From assembly GCA_021771755.1 (NCBI GenBank), contig JAETOL010000003.1, forward strand, positions 248,001 to 312,000: a DNA stretch of 64,000 bases, read 5' to 3'. A model generated the notes under the pieces. That model was not told the DNA's origin. It did not search any database and was given only the letters and a program-made list of their open reading frames with translations. This DNA is from Lachnospiraceae bacterium. GTDB lineage: Bacteria; Bacillota; Clostridia; Lachnospirales; Lachnospiraceae. This document shows positions 35,912 through 44,071 of this stretch, one piece after another (the stretch's first letter is position 1; every line of letters starts with the position of its first letter). A program made the position numbers and the translations under genes.

Positions 35912-36943
35912 ATGAAGAAATCAACTGTTATTGCATTGTGTGCAGCACTTTCTGTTACCGCAGCAGCAGTACCGGTCAGTGCAGACAGCGACAAGGAACT
36001 GGTGCTTTTTACCTGGGAAAACATGTTCCCTCAGGAAGTGCTGGACGGATTTGAAGAGGAAACAGGAATTAAAATTGTTTACTCCAATTTTGATACAGAT
36101 GAGACAATGTATGAAAAATTGTCCATGGCGAAAGGCGGCGATTATGATGTGGTGATCGCTGATGACTATATTATTGAAAATGTTGTTCAGGCAGGTCTTG
36201 CAGAAAAGCTGGATCAGTCAAAACTGACTGGATTTGAGAACATCAATCCTTTGTATCAGGGACAGTTTTATGATCCGAACAACGAATATACCGTGCCATA
36301 TGGAGCAGGAATTCCTCTGATCGTATATGATCCGGAAATGGTGGATATTGAGATCAAGGGGTATGCAGATCTCTGGGATCCGTCTCTGGAGGACAGCATT
36401 GCCCTGGTGGCAAATTATCGTGTGATCAATGGGATCACGAATCTGATGCTTGGAAAAAGCATGAATGAGGAGGATGTGGAATCCATTAAAGAAACCGGAG
36501 AAAAGCTTCTGGAACTGGCACCGAATGTCCGTCTGATTCAGGACGACAATACACAGAATGCACTTCTGAACGGAGAAGCCAGCGTGGGATTCCTTTATAC
36601 TTCTCAGGTGACGGCAGCTCTTGCGGAATATCCGGAGCTTGAAGTGGTTTATCCGGAAGAAGGACTGGGATTTGGCATTATGGGAATGTTTATTCCAAGT
36701 CAGGCGCCAAACAAAGAGGTGGCATACCAGTTCATGGATTATATCCTGCAGCCGGAGGTGGCGGCACAGTGCACAGATTTTATTGGATATTACAGTACAA
36801 ATAAAGCAGCGGATGAGTTTGTGAATCCGGATCTGGTGGTTCCGGACTCTGTAAAAAAAGGTGAGATCGTGCAGAATGTAAGCGCAGAGGCAGAGGAACA
36901 GTACAACAAAAACTGGACAGAATTCAAGGCCGCCTGCGACTGA
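35912..36943 (+). CDS. PotD-like extracellular binding protein with altered ligand site, importer 1
   Basis: This 343-residue protein has a Sec signal peptide (cleavage after VSA, about residue 24) without a lipobox Cys, unusual for a Gram-positive binding protein. The fold matches PotD (LFTWENMFPQEVLDGFEEETGI near the start). Against E. coli PotD from memory, the polyamine-binding Trp255-Asp257 block FWMDSLAIP reads FGIMGMFIP, and the DDAREVF block with Asp168/Glu171 reads ANYRVIN. Both acidic groups that hold the amines are therefore missing. It likely binds another small solute. GAGGAGG precedes the ATG, and a private promoter lies at 35842-35870. Confidence 0.8.
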   Translation: MKKSTVIALCAALSVTAAAVPVSADSDKELVLFTWENMFPQEVLDGFEEETGIKIVYSNFDTDETMYEKLSMAKGGDYDVVIADDYIIENVVQAGLAEKLDQSKLTGFENINPLYQGQFYDPNNEYTVPYGAGIPLIVYDPEMVDIEIKGYADLWDPSLEDSIALVANYRVINGITNLMLGKSMNEEDVESIKETGEKLLELAPNVRLIQDDNTQNALLNGEASVGFLYTSQVTAALAEYPELEVVYPEEGLGFGIMGMFIPSQAPNKEVAYQFMDYILQPEVAAQCTDFIGYYSTNKAADEFVNPDLVVPDSVKKGEIVQNVSAEAEEQYNKNWTEFKAACD

Positions 36944-36964
36944 TGGAAATAAGGGGGTTACAAG

Positions 36965-38587
36965 ATGGAAATTTACAAAGGTACCGCAACCTTTTCAGGA
37001 ATTGCCATCGGTAAGATTTTATATTACAGCAGAGGCGAGTATCAGATACGTCAGTGTCTGGTAAGCAATATCAAAAAAGAGATTCAGGATTTCCGGACAG
37101 CAAGGCTTCAGACTGTCCAAACCCTGAAACAGCTATATGAAGAAAACTGCCGGGTCAATGAGCAGGCAGCAAATATTTTTCAGGGACAGATCCGTCTTCT
37201 GGAATCAGAAAGCTATCAGAAAGCCATTGAAAGCTGCATTGCGTCGGAGAAGGTAAATGCTGCCTATGCAGTAATGACGAACCGGGACGAGGTGACGGAG
37301 ACTTTCCGGAATCTGGAAGAGCCGGTGGTACGAAGAAGAATCCAGGATATTCAGGAGATTTCGGGCAGGCTGATCCAGATTCTTGGGGGAGCCTGTGTAA
37401 AGATCAATCTTGGAGAGGAACCGGTGATCGTTGTTTCAGAGTCTCTGGCACCTACAGAGATCATGGAAATGGATAAAGACAAGCTTCTGGCAGTTGTCAT
37501 GCATCATGGCTCTGCAGTATCCCATACCTCGATTGTTGCCAAAACTATGGAAATCCCGTCCCTTGTGGATGTTGAAACCCATGACGAATGGGACGGACAT
37601 ATGGCCATTGTGGACGGATATACAGGAACACTGTATCTGGATCCGGATCAGGAGATCCGGAAGGAATACAGGATCCGACTGGAAGCAGATAAACGGGAAA
37701 AGGAAGAACTTCTGAAACTGAAAAACCAGGCGGATGAAACTGTGGATGGAAGAAGGATCGGTCTGTATGCCAATATTGGAAACATGAGCGATCTGAATAA
37801 TGTTCTTTATTATGGTGCGGCAGGAATCGGTCTTCTCAGAAGTGAATTTCAGTATCTGGGAAGAGAAAATTATCCCAGGGAGAATGAGCTTTTCCGGGCA
37901 TACAAAAAGCTGGCAGAAACCATGGGAGAAAGGCTTGCCGTGATCCGTACTGCGGATCTGGGAGCAGATAAGAAGGCTTCCTATCTGGATATTCCCGAGG
38001 AAAATAATCCCATTATGGGAAATCGGGGGATTCGGCTCTGCCTTGACCGTAAGCTGATGTTTAAAGCACAGCTGCGTGCAATTTACCGGGCCAGTGCTTA
38101 TGGAAATCTGGCTGTAATGTATCCTATGGTTGCATCCGAGCCCGAAATGGATGAGATCGAGGAACTGGTCCGTGAAGTCAAAGAGGGACTTACGGAAAAA
38201 GAGATTCCTTTCCGGAATATCCAGACCAGCATTATGATTGAAACGCCGGCGGCTGTGATGATCAGCCGGGAACTGGCCAAAAGAGTCGATTTCCTCAGTA
38301 TCGGAACCAATGATCTGACACAGTATACGCTTGCCATGGATCGACAGAATCCACTGCTGAAAAGTAAGTATGACGATCATCATCCTGCCATTCTCCGTAT
38401 GATCCGGATGGTTGTGGAGGCAGGACATGCAGAGGGAAAATCGGTTGGAATCTGTGGAGAGATCGCGGCAGATACCGGTCTTACGGAAACATTTCTGCGG
38501 ATGGGAGTGGACTTCCTGTCTGTTGTTCCGGCCTGTATCCTTCCGGTTAGAAAGGCTTTGCGGGAAACGGATCTCAGTGTAAAATGA
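36965..38587 (+). CDS. ptsI: PTS enzyme I (phosphoenolpyruvate-protein phosphotransferase)
   Basis: This 540-residue protein has the HPr-binding helical domain, the phosphohistidine loop HHGSAVSHTSIVAKTMEIP (active His around residue 187), and the PEP-binding barrel with LLRSEFQYL, IRTADLGADKK, SIMIETPAA, LSIGTNDLTQYTLAMDR and the catalytic Cys in VGICGE. All residues needed to take phosphate from PEP and pass it to HPr are visible. HPr is not adjacent, unlike the usual ptsHI pair; the gene instead lies 21 bases after the importer binding protein, suggesting co-expression. It could be the sole EI or a second copy. Confidence 0.88.
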   Translation: MEIYKGTATFSGIAIGKILYYSRGEYQIRQCLVSNIKKEIQDFRTARLQTVQTLKQLYEENCRVNEQAANIFQGQIRLLESESYQKAIESCIASEKVNAAYAVMTNRDEVTETFRNLEEPVVRRRIQDIQEISGRLIQILGGACVKINLGEEPVIVVSESLAPTEIMEMDKDKLLAVVMHHGSAVSHTSIVAKTMEIPSLVDVETHDEWDGHMAIVDGYTGTLYLDPDQEIRKEYRIRLEADKREKEELLKLKNQADETVDGRRIGLYANIGNMSDLNNVLYYGAAGIGLLRSEFQYLGRENYPRENELFRAYKKLAETMGERLAVIRTADLGADKKASYLDIPEENNPIMGNRGIRLCLDRKLMFKAQLRAIYRASAYGNLAVMYPMVASEPEMDEIEELVREVKEGLTEKEIPFRNIQTSIMIETPAAVMISRELAKRVDFLSIGTNDLTQYTLAMDRQNPLLKSKYDDHHPAILRMIRMVVEAGHAEGKSVGICGEIAADTGLTETFLRMGVDFLSVVPACILPVRKALRETDLSVK

Positions 38588-38597
38588 GGATGGATTT

Positions 38598-39740
38598 ATG
38601 CAAAAACAAAAAAGTAAAGTAATACTTCTTCCCTGTAGTTCTTACAGGGAAGAACTTGTTTATGACTGTTTACAAAAAGGTCTGGAGCTTCTGGGCGGAT
38701 TGGAAACTCTGATAAAAAAGGAAGAAAGGATTCTTCTCAAACCTAATCTTCTGAAAAAGGCAGAAGTAGAAAAAGCTGTGATCACTCATCCGGCAGTGGT
38801 GGGGATGTTTGCGCGGCTTTTAAGAGAATATGGCTGTAAGAATATGATCCTGGCAGACTCCTGCGGGCATGGAAGCACCCGAAAAGTAATTGCCGGAACG
38901 GGAATGGACCGGTATCTGCAGGAACTTGAGATCCCTGCGGTAGATCTTTCGGAAGGAATCAGGAAAACATATCCGGAGGGGATTCAGGCAAAGGAGTTTA
39001 TGCTCAGCAAAGAACTTCTGGAACAGGATTGTGTGATCTCTCTGTGCAAAATGAAAACACATGCTCTGGAGAGGATCACAGGGGCAGTAAAAAACAGCTA
39101 TGGATTTGTATATGGGTTTTATAAGGCAAAAGGGCATACGCTGTATCCCAGTGCAGACAGCTTTGCCCGAATGCTGGTGGATCTGAACCAGTGTGTGAAA
39201 CCAAGACTGTATGTGATGGACGGAATCACTGCCATGGAAGGCAACGGTCCCGGATCCGGAGATCCTGTGGATATGGGAGTGATGCTGATGTCTGCAGATC
39301 CTGTGGCTCTGGACAGTGTGTTCTGCCATTTGATACATTTGAAGCCGCAAATGGTTCCGACCAATTATCACGGAGAAAAAATGGGGCTGGGAACCTGGAA
39401 AAAAGAGGAGATTGAGATTCTTACTCCGGATGGAAGCATTTCCATGGAAGAGGCGGTTGAGAAATATGGAAATCCGCAGTTTCATGTAGACCGGAGTGTT
39501 ATGAAGCATGGGATGTGGGAAAAAATGGCAAAAGCCCTGAATATTTTTCAGAAGAAACCCTACATTGAAGCGGAGAAATGCATCCGCTGCGGAATCTGCG
39601 TAAAAAGCTGTCCGGTACCGGGAAAGGCCGTGGATTTCCGGAACGGCCGGGAGCACCCGCCGGTGTATGATTACAGGAAATGCATCCGGTGCTTCTGCTG
39701 CCAGGAAATGTGCCCGGAGAAGGCGATAAAAGTTAAGTGA
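38598..39740 (+). CDS. DUF362 protein with two [4Fe-4S] motifs
   Basis: This 380-residue protein has an N-terminal DUF362 domain (about 1-310; ILLKPNLLKKAEVEKAVITHP, CKMKTHALERITGAVKNSYGF, MEGNGPGSGDPVDMG). A C-terminal ferredoxin part has CIRCGICVKSCPVP and CIRCFCCQEMCPEKA (about 330-375). DUF362 proteins are widespread in anaerobes, with no confirmed general reaction. It follows ptsI by 10 bases and is the last gene of this run; its stop abuts the second copy of the structured repeat. Confidence 0.85.
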   Translation: MQKQKSKVILLPCSSYREELVYDCLQKGLELLGGLETLIKKEERILLKPNLLKKAEVEKAVITHPAVVGMFARLLREYGCKNMILADSCGHGSTRKVIAGTGMDRYLQELEIPAVDLSEGIRKTYPEGIQAKEFMLSKELLEQDCVISLCKMKTHALERITGAVKNSYGFVYGFYKAKGHTLYPSADSFARMLVDLNQCVKPRLYVMDGITAMEGNGPGSGDPVDMGVMLMSADPVALDSVFCHLIHLKPQMVPTNYHGEKMGLGTWKKEEIEILTPDGSISMEEAVEKYGNPQFHVDRSVMKHGMWEKMAKALNIFQKKPYIEAEKCIRCGICVKSCPVPGKAVDFRNGREHPPVYDYRKCIRCFCCQEMCPEKAIKVK

Positions 39741-40270
39741 TTTTTGTTTGTGGGGAAGGACGGAATATGATTTTTTGTCTGTAAATGACATGCAGGAATG
39801 GATTTTTCTGTTACAAAAGCCAGTTCGAGACTTGTAAAATTCTAAGATTCTGCTTCTTTGCAAAAAACGCTCCCACGAATGCTGAACTCGTCTGCGACTC
39901 AGACAGCAGCATCCGGGGGAGCAATGCAAATACGCAGAAAGCAAGAATTTTTATCCAAGTCTCTCAATGCTTATGAACCAGAAGAATCCATTTCTGCATT
40001 GTTTTTACAGAACAGCAAATTTATATTCCTGTAGCTGTTCTGTTCCCGGGCAGGAGATTGCAGGGCGCAGCACTGCTAGCCAGCCTGCGGCTGGCAGCCG
40101 GCCGAAGGCCGGAAATATCCGAAGGATTTTTGTTTGGCTGAGTACCTGCAATCAGATGTAAAGAGAAAAAGGGAAGCCTCGCAAGGCACTATGAGCTTCC
40201 CTTTTTCTCGTATGCATCGTCTGTAGGTAACAAGAAACAAAAATTCGATCTGCCACACAAACAGAAATTT
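39741..40270. repeat. Structured ~0.5 kb repeat element, copy 2 (MITE-like)
   Basis: Second copy of the element at 5990-6501, with the same order of blocks. The left end reads TTTTTGTTTGTGGGGAAG; the reverse complement of the right end reads AAATTTCTGTTTGTGTGG. Identical inner hairpin GTCTG-cgact-CAGAC, CCAGC...GCTGG, CCGGCC-GAA-GGCCGG, and the right-hand terminator-like hairpin (40163-40209) are present. The left end starts at the base after the DUF362 stop codon, as copy 1 does after its upstream gene. Short frames inside differ between copies. Confidence 0.8.
40163..40209. terminator. 15-bp perfect hairpin in repeat copy 2
   Basis: GAGAAAAAGGGAAGC (40163-40177) pairs perfectly with GCTTCCCTTTTTCTC (40195-40209). 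The equivalent hairpin in copy 1 has different paired bases at the inner end, so pairing rather than sequence is kept. It can end transcription from the upstream operon. Confidence 0.75.
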
Positions 40271-40333
40271 TCTGTGGGAAAAATCCTGGTGATGTGCTAT
40301 GATAATCCACATAAATACCGAGAGGAGAATATT

Positions 40334-41203
40334 ATGACAAAAAAAGAATTTCGGGAGCTGACAGAGAAGACTCTTATCTTGGATGGTGCTACAGGTTCTA
40401 ATCTGATGGCACAGGGGATGCCGCGGGGCATCTGCACAGAGCTGTGGGTCATGGAACATAAGGAGATCATCCAGAATCTTCAGAGCGCTTACATTGAAGC
40501 AGGAAGCCAGGTGATCTACGCGCCTACTTTTGGAGGCAATCGCAGAAACCTCAGGCAGCATGGCCTGGAAGAGCGGATTGAGGAGATCAACCATACGCTG
40601 GTTTCCTATTCCAGAGAAGTGGCGGGAGACAGGGCTTTTGTGGCTGGAGATATCACCACCTCCGGACAGTTTGTCACCGCAGAGGGAGAGTATACCTACG
40701 AGGATGCTTTTGAGATGTACAAAGAGCAGATACAGATCCTGAAGGAAGCAGGAGTGGATCTGCTGGTGGCAGAGACTATGATCAATATTGAGGAAACGCT
40801 GGCGGCAGTGGATGCGGCAAATGCAGTCTGTGAGCTTCCGATCATGTGTACGATGACAGTGGAAGCAGATGGCAGCATTTTCAGCGGCGGAAATGCAGTG
40901 GAAGCTGCTGTGGCTCTGGAAAGCGCAGGGGCGGATGCCGTAGGGATCAACTGCTCTGTGGGACCGGATCAGCTGGTATCTGTGGTTCGTAATATCCGGG
41001 AGGCGGTTTCCATTCCGGTGATCGCAAAACCGAATGCAGGAATGCCGGTGATCGACGATCAGGGCAATGCGGTCTACAGTATGTCTCCGGAGGAGTTTGC
41101 CGTACACATGAAGGTTCTGGTGGAAAACGGAGCTTCCATAACAGGGGGCTGCTGCGGAACCACGCCGGAGTTTATCCATGCCATGGATCAGGTTTTGAGA
41201 TAA
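40334..41203 (+). CDS. Homocysteine S-methyltransferase family protein
   Basis: This 289-residue protein has the zinc/homocysteine-binding barrel: LILDGATGSNLMAQG at the start, GINCSVGPDQL (first zinc Cys) and GGCCGTTPEFI (the paired zinc Cys residues). These match the N-terminal module of cobalamin-dependent MetH and stand-alone methyltransferases that methylate homocysteine. The methyl donor cannot be told; no B12-binding or methyltetrahydrofolate domain is attached. ATG 40334 follows AGAGGAG; a TGC-TATGAT extended -10 (40298-40303) starts right after the repeat, so the repeat edge may form part of the promoter. Confidence 0.85.
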   Translation: MTKKEFRELTEKTLILDGATGSNLMAQGMPRGICTELWVMEHKEIIQNLQSAYIEAGSQVIYAPTFGGNRRNLRQHGLEERIEEINHTLVSYSREVAGDRAFVAGDITTSGQFVTAEGEYTYEDAFEMYKEQIQILKEAGVDLLVAETMINIEETLAAVDAANAVCELPIMCTMTVEADGSIFSGGNAVEAAVALESAGADAVGINCSVGPDQLVSVVRNIREAVSIPVIAKPNAGMPVIDDQGNAVYSMSPEEFAVHMKVLVENGASITGGCCGTTPEFIHAMDQVLR

Positions 41204-41312
41204 TATCTGAAAAAAGAAAACATCGGGATTCGTTCTGTCTGAAGATTTTTGTAATAAAATATATAAAGCCTCTTTTTACAAAAAGAGAATGAGTTTCAGG
41301 CAGGAGGATAAT

Positions 41313-42053
41313 ATGAATTTATTTGATTTCACTTATTGCGGAAATTATAACCGTCATATCCGGAATCTTTCTCATATGGTTCCGGAGAAATGGAGCTTTG
41401 GAGATGCAGATGACAATGGGATTTTAAAAGGTTATCTGGAACATACCTTTCAGAGAGTTTATGAAGAAGGTAAAGTACTGGAAACAGAAGAATATGCAAT
41501 CTTTAATACGGGACTTTTTAATGATTATTATCAGCCGGTGTACGCATTTTTTGTCCATAATTTGGTTCCGGGACGCCAGAAATGGTTTCTGGAAGGCTTT
41601 TATACAGAATATTATCTGCTGAAATCAGGGATTACGGATCTTCCGAAACGGGCGCAGTATGTAAAGGAACCCGCAGAACTGGTTTTTGATTCCAAGCTGG
41701 ATATCATTCCGCAGTATGAGCATATTTTCGGTGAGGAAGAAAATGCCCAGCGGCTTCCGGAAAACGTGCGGACAAGCAGGATGCGGGTACAGCTTTTTGA
41801 CGGGGCTCTCCGCCAGACAAGACATATGCTGGAAGCAGATTACCGTACGGCAGTGCCCCAGTATTATAATCATGGGATCCAGCTGCTGATTCCGGTGTGT
41901 CTTCAGATGCCGGGAAAGGCAGATCTGGCGCTCGCCTGCGTGAAAACGGCAGATGGAAAAAAGTATCTGGGGCGGACTTGTCTGACCCTGAAAATGGCAT
42001 ATCATAATGCCCGGCTTCTGGCAAAACTGGAATGCAGCTGGCTCCATCCCTGA
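41313..42053 (+). CDS. DUF3825 domain protein
   Basis: This 246-residue protein matches the DUF3825 pattern as I recall it: FDFTYCGNYNRHIRNLSHM at the start, ILKGYLEHTFQRVYEEGKV, YAIFNTGLFNDYYQPVYAFF, and a C-terminal LKMAYHNARLLAKL. DUF3825 domains are found alone or with predicted RNA-related domains; no catalytic role is established. ATG 41313 has AGGAGG seven bases upstream. It stands alone between the methyltransferase and the second importer. Confidence 0.7.
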   Translation: MNLFDFTYCGNYNRHIRNLSHMVPEKWSFGDADDNGILKGYLEHTFQRVYEEGKVLETEEYAIFNTGLFNDYYQPVYAFFVHNLVPGRQKWFLEGFYTEYYLLKSGITDLPKRAQYVKEPAELVFDSKLDIIPQYEHIFGEEENAQRLPENVRTSRMRVQLFDGALRQTRHMLEADYRTAVPQYYNHGIQLLIPVCLQMPGKADLALACVKTADGKKYLGRTCLTLKMAYHNARLLAKLECSWLHP

Positions 42054-42110
42054 ATAAGTGACAAAAACCACTGTCAATCCCCATTATTTTGTAAAATAAC
42101 CTGAAATCTA

Positions 42111-42177
42111 TTGTAATTCCTCTGTTTTTATGATATATAGGAAGAGTTGTCCTGTATAAAAAACAGGGGATTTTTTT
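42111..42177 (+). promoter_or_regulatory. Promoter and weak leader hairpin of importer 2
   Basis: TTGTAA (42111-42116), 17-base spacer, TATATA (42134-42139). A short hairpin CCTGT-N7-ACAGG (42151-42167) followed by seven Ts sits between it and the ribosome binding site, so transcription could be attenuated. The stem is only five to six pairs, so this is tentative. Confidence 0.45.
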
Positions 42178-42192
42178 AGGGGAGGAATGGTC

Positions 42193-43266
42193 ATGAGTAA
42201 TAAACTGATTGATTTTCAAAATATTTCCAAAACTTATGGGATGCAGACCGTTCTGGATGATTTTAATCTTTACATAAGAGAGAATGAATTCCTGACACTT
42301 CTGGGTCCAAGTGGATGTGGAAAAACAACCACACTCCGTATTCTTGGAGGCTTTGAGACTCCGGATGCAGGCCGCGTGATCTTTGATGGAAAAGACATCA
42401 CAGATCTTCCGCCAAATAAAAGACAGCTGAATACCGTATTTCAGAAATATGCACTGTTTACCCATATGACGATCGCTGAAAACATTGCATTTGGCCTGAA
42501 AATAAAAAATAAAAGCAAACAGTACATCCATGACAAGATCAAATATGCGTTGAAGCTTGTCAACCTGGATGGATATGAAAACCGTATGCCGGATTCCTTA
42601 AGCGGCGGACAGCAGCAGAGAATTGCCATTGCCCGCGCAATTGTAAATGAACCGAAGGTGCTTCTTCTGGATGAGCCTCTGGGCGCATTGGATCTGAAGC
42701 TTCGTCAGGACATGCAGTACGAGCTGATCCGTTTGAAAAATGAGCTGGGGATCACCTTCCTGTATGTAACCCATGATCAGGAAGAAGCGCTTACCATGTC
42801 AGATACAATCGTAGTCATGAATCAGGGGTATATCCAGCAGATCGGAACACCGGAAATGATCTACAATGAACCGGAAAATGCTTTTGTTGCTGATTTTATC
42901 GGTGAAAGCAATATCATTTCGGCTACTATGGTGGAGGACCGTCTGGTAAAAATCCTGGGTGTGAACTTCCCCTGTGTGGACGAAGGATTTGGACAGAATA
43001 AACCGGTGGATGTGGTGATCCGTCCGGAGGATATCGATCTTCTCAAACCGGGAGAAGGAAGTATTGACGGAGTAGTAACCCATCTGATCTTTAAAGGTGT
43101 TCACTACGAAATGGAGGTTATGGCAAATAATTATGAATGGCTGGTGCACAGTACGGATATGTTCCCGGTAGGCACGCAGGTCAGCATCCATGTGGATCCT
43201 TTTGACATCCAGATCATGAAAAAACCGGAATCCGAGGATGAGGAGGCGGTGAACATTGAAGAGTAA
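42193..43266 (+). CDS. potA: Spermidine/putrescine ABC importer ATPase, importer 2
   Basis: This 357-residue ATPase has Walker [11 protein letters not shown]-loop [12 protein letters not shown], signature [15 protein letters not shown], Walker [12 protein letters not shown] and switch His THDQEEA, followed by a C-terminal TOBE-like domain. ATG 42193 is preferred over ATG 42187, since GGGGAGG at 42179-42185 is seven bases away. It overlaps the permease gene by 11 bases. The intact ligand site of the fused binding domain downstream supports polyamine import. Confidence 0.88.
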   Translation: MSNKLIDFQNISKTYGMQTVLDDFNLYIRENEFLTLLGPSGCGKTTTLRILGGFETPDAGRVIFDGKDITDLPPNKRQLNTVFQKYALFTHMTIAENIAFGLKIKNKSKQYIHDKIKYALKLVNLDGYENRMPDSLSGGQQQRIAIARAIVNEPKVLLLDEPLGALDLKLRQDMQYELIRLKNELGITFLYVTHDQEEALTMSDTIVVMNQGYIQQIGTPEMIYNEPENAFVADFIGESNIISATMVEDRLVKILGVNFPCVDEGFGQNKPVDVVIRPEDIDLLKPGEGSIDGVVTHLIFKGVHYEMEVMANNYEWLVHSTDMFPVGTQVSIHVDPFDIQIMKKPESEDEEAVNIEE

Positions 43267-44071
43267 ACGTCTTCTGGCAGGTCCGTATCTGTTCTGGTCT
43301 GTGTCATTTGTGATCATCCCTCTTCTGGTGATCGTATATTATGCCTTTACCAGTGATGGGGGAACGTTTACCCTGGCAAACCTGTCCCAGATCACCACAC
43401 CGGAAAATCTGAAGGCTTTGGGGATATCCCTGCTGTTATCCTTTATCAGCACGCTGGTCTGTCTGATCCTGGCATACCCGCTTGCCATGATACTCAGCCA
43501 GAAACAGGTGAATCAGACCAGTTTTATCGTACTGATTTTTATTCTGCCTATGTGGATGAATTTTCTTCTGCGTACTATGGCATGGCAGACGCTTCTGGAG
43601 AAAAACGGAGTCATCAACAGTATTTTGGGATTTCTCCATCTTCCTGCACTGGAGATCATCAATACGCCGTATGCCATTATTCTGGGAATGGTATACAACT
43701 TCCTGCCATTTATGGTTCTGCCCATTTATAATGTGCTGATAAAAATAGATCCAAATGTATTAAATGCAGCAAGGGATCTTGGGGCAAATCCGGTCCAGAC
43801 TTTTCTGAAGGTGACTTTTCCTTTAAGCATCCCGGGAGTGATCAGTGGCATCACGATGGTATTTGTACCGGCGCTTACCACCTTTGTAATTTCGGACCTT
43901 CTGGGAGGCGGCAAGATCCTTCTGATCGGAAACGTGATCGAGCAGTCCTTTAAACAGAACAGCAACTGGCATGTGGGCAGCGGACTTTCTCTTGTGCTGA
44001 TGATATTTATCATTGCCAGTATGGCACTTGTGGCAAAATACGATAAAGGAGAAGGAGGTACGGCATTTTGA
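43256..44071 (+). CDS. potB: Spermidine/putrescine ABC importer permease PotB, importer 2
   Basis: This 271-residue permease starts at TTG 43256, nine bases after AGGAGG (43241-43246), overlapping potA by 11 bases. It has about six helices and the EAA loop [26 protein letters not shown]. It pairs with the permease half of the fused PotCD protein. The stop overlaps the TTG start of the next gene by 4 bases. Confidence 0.87.
   Translation: MKSKRLLAGPYLFWSVSFVIIPLLVIVYYAFTSDGGTFTLANLSQITTPENLKALGISLLLSFISTLVCLILAYPLAMILSQKQVNQTSFIVLIFILPMWMNFLLRTMAWQTLLEKNGVINSILGFLHLPALEIINTPYAIILGMVYNFLPFMVLPIYNVLIKIDPNVLNAARDLGANPVQTFLKVTFPLSIPGVISGITMVFVPALTTFVISDLLGGGKILLIGNVIEQSFKQNSNWHVGSGLSLVLMIFIIASMALVAKYDKGEGGTAF

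Noticed and set aside
40076-41179. 367-codon minus-strand frame opposite the homocysteine methyltransferase and repeat copy 2
   Set aside because: Antisense to a gene with clear zinc-site motifs; no supporting features.
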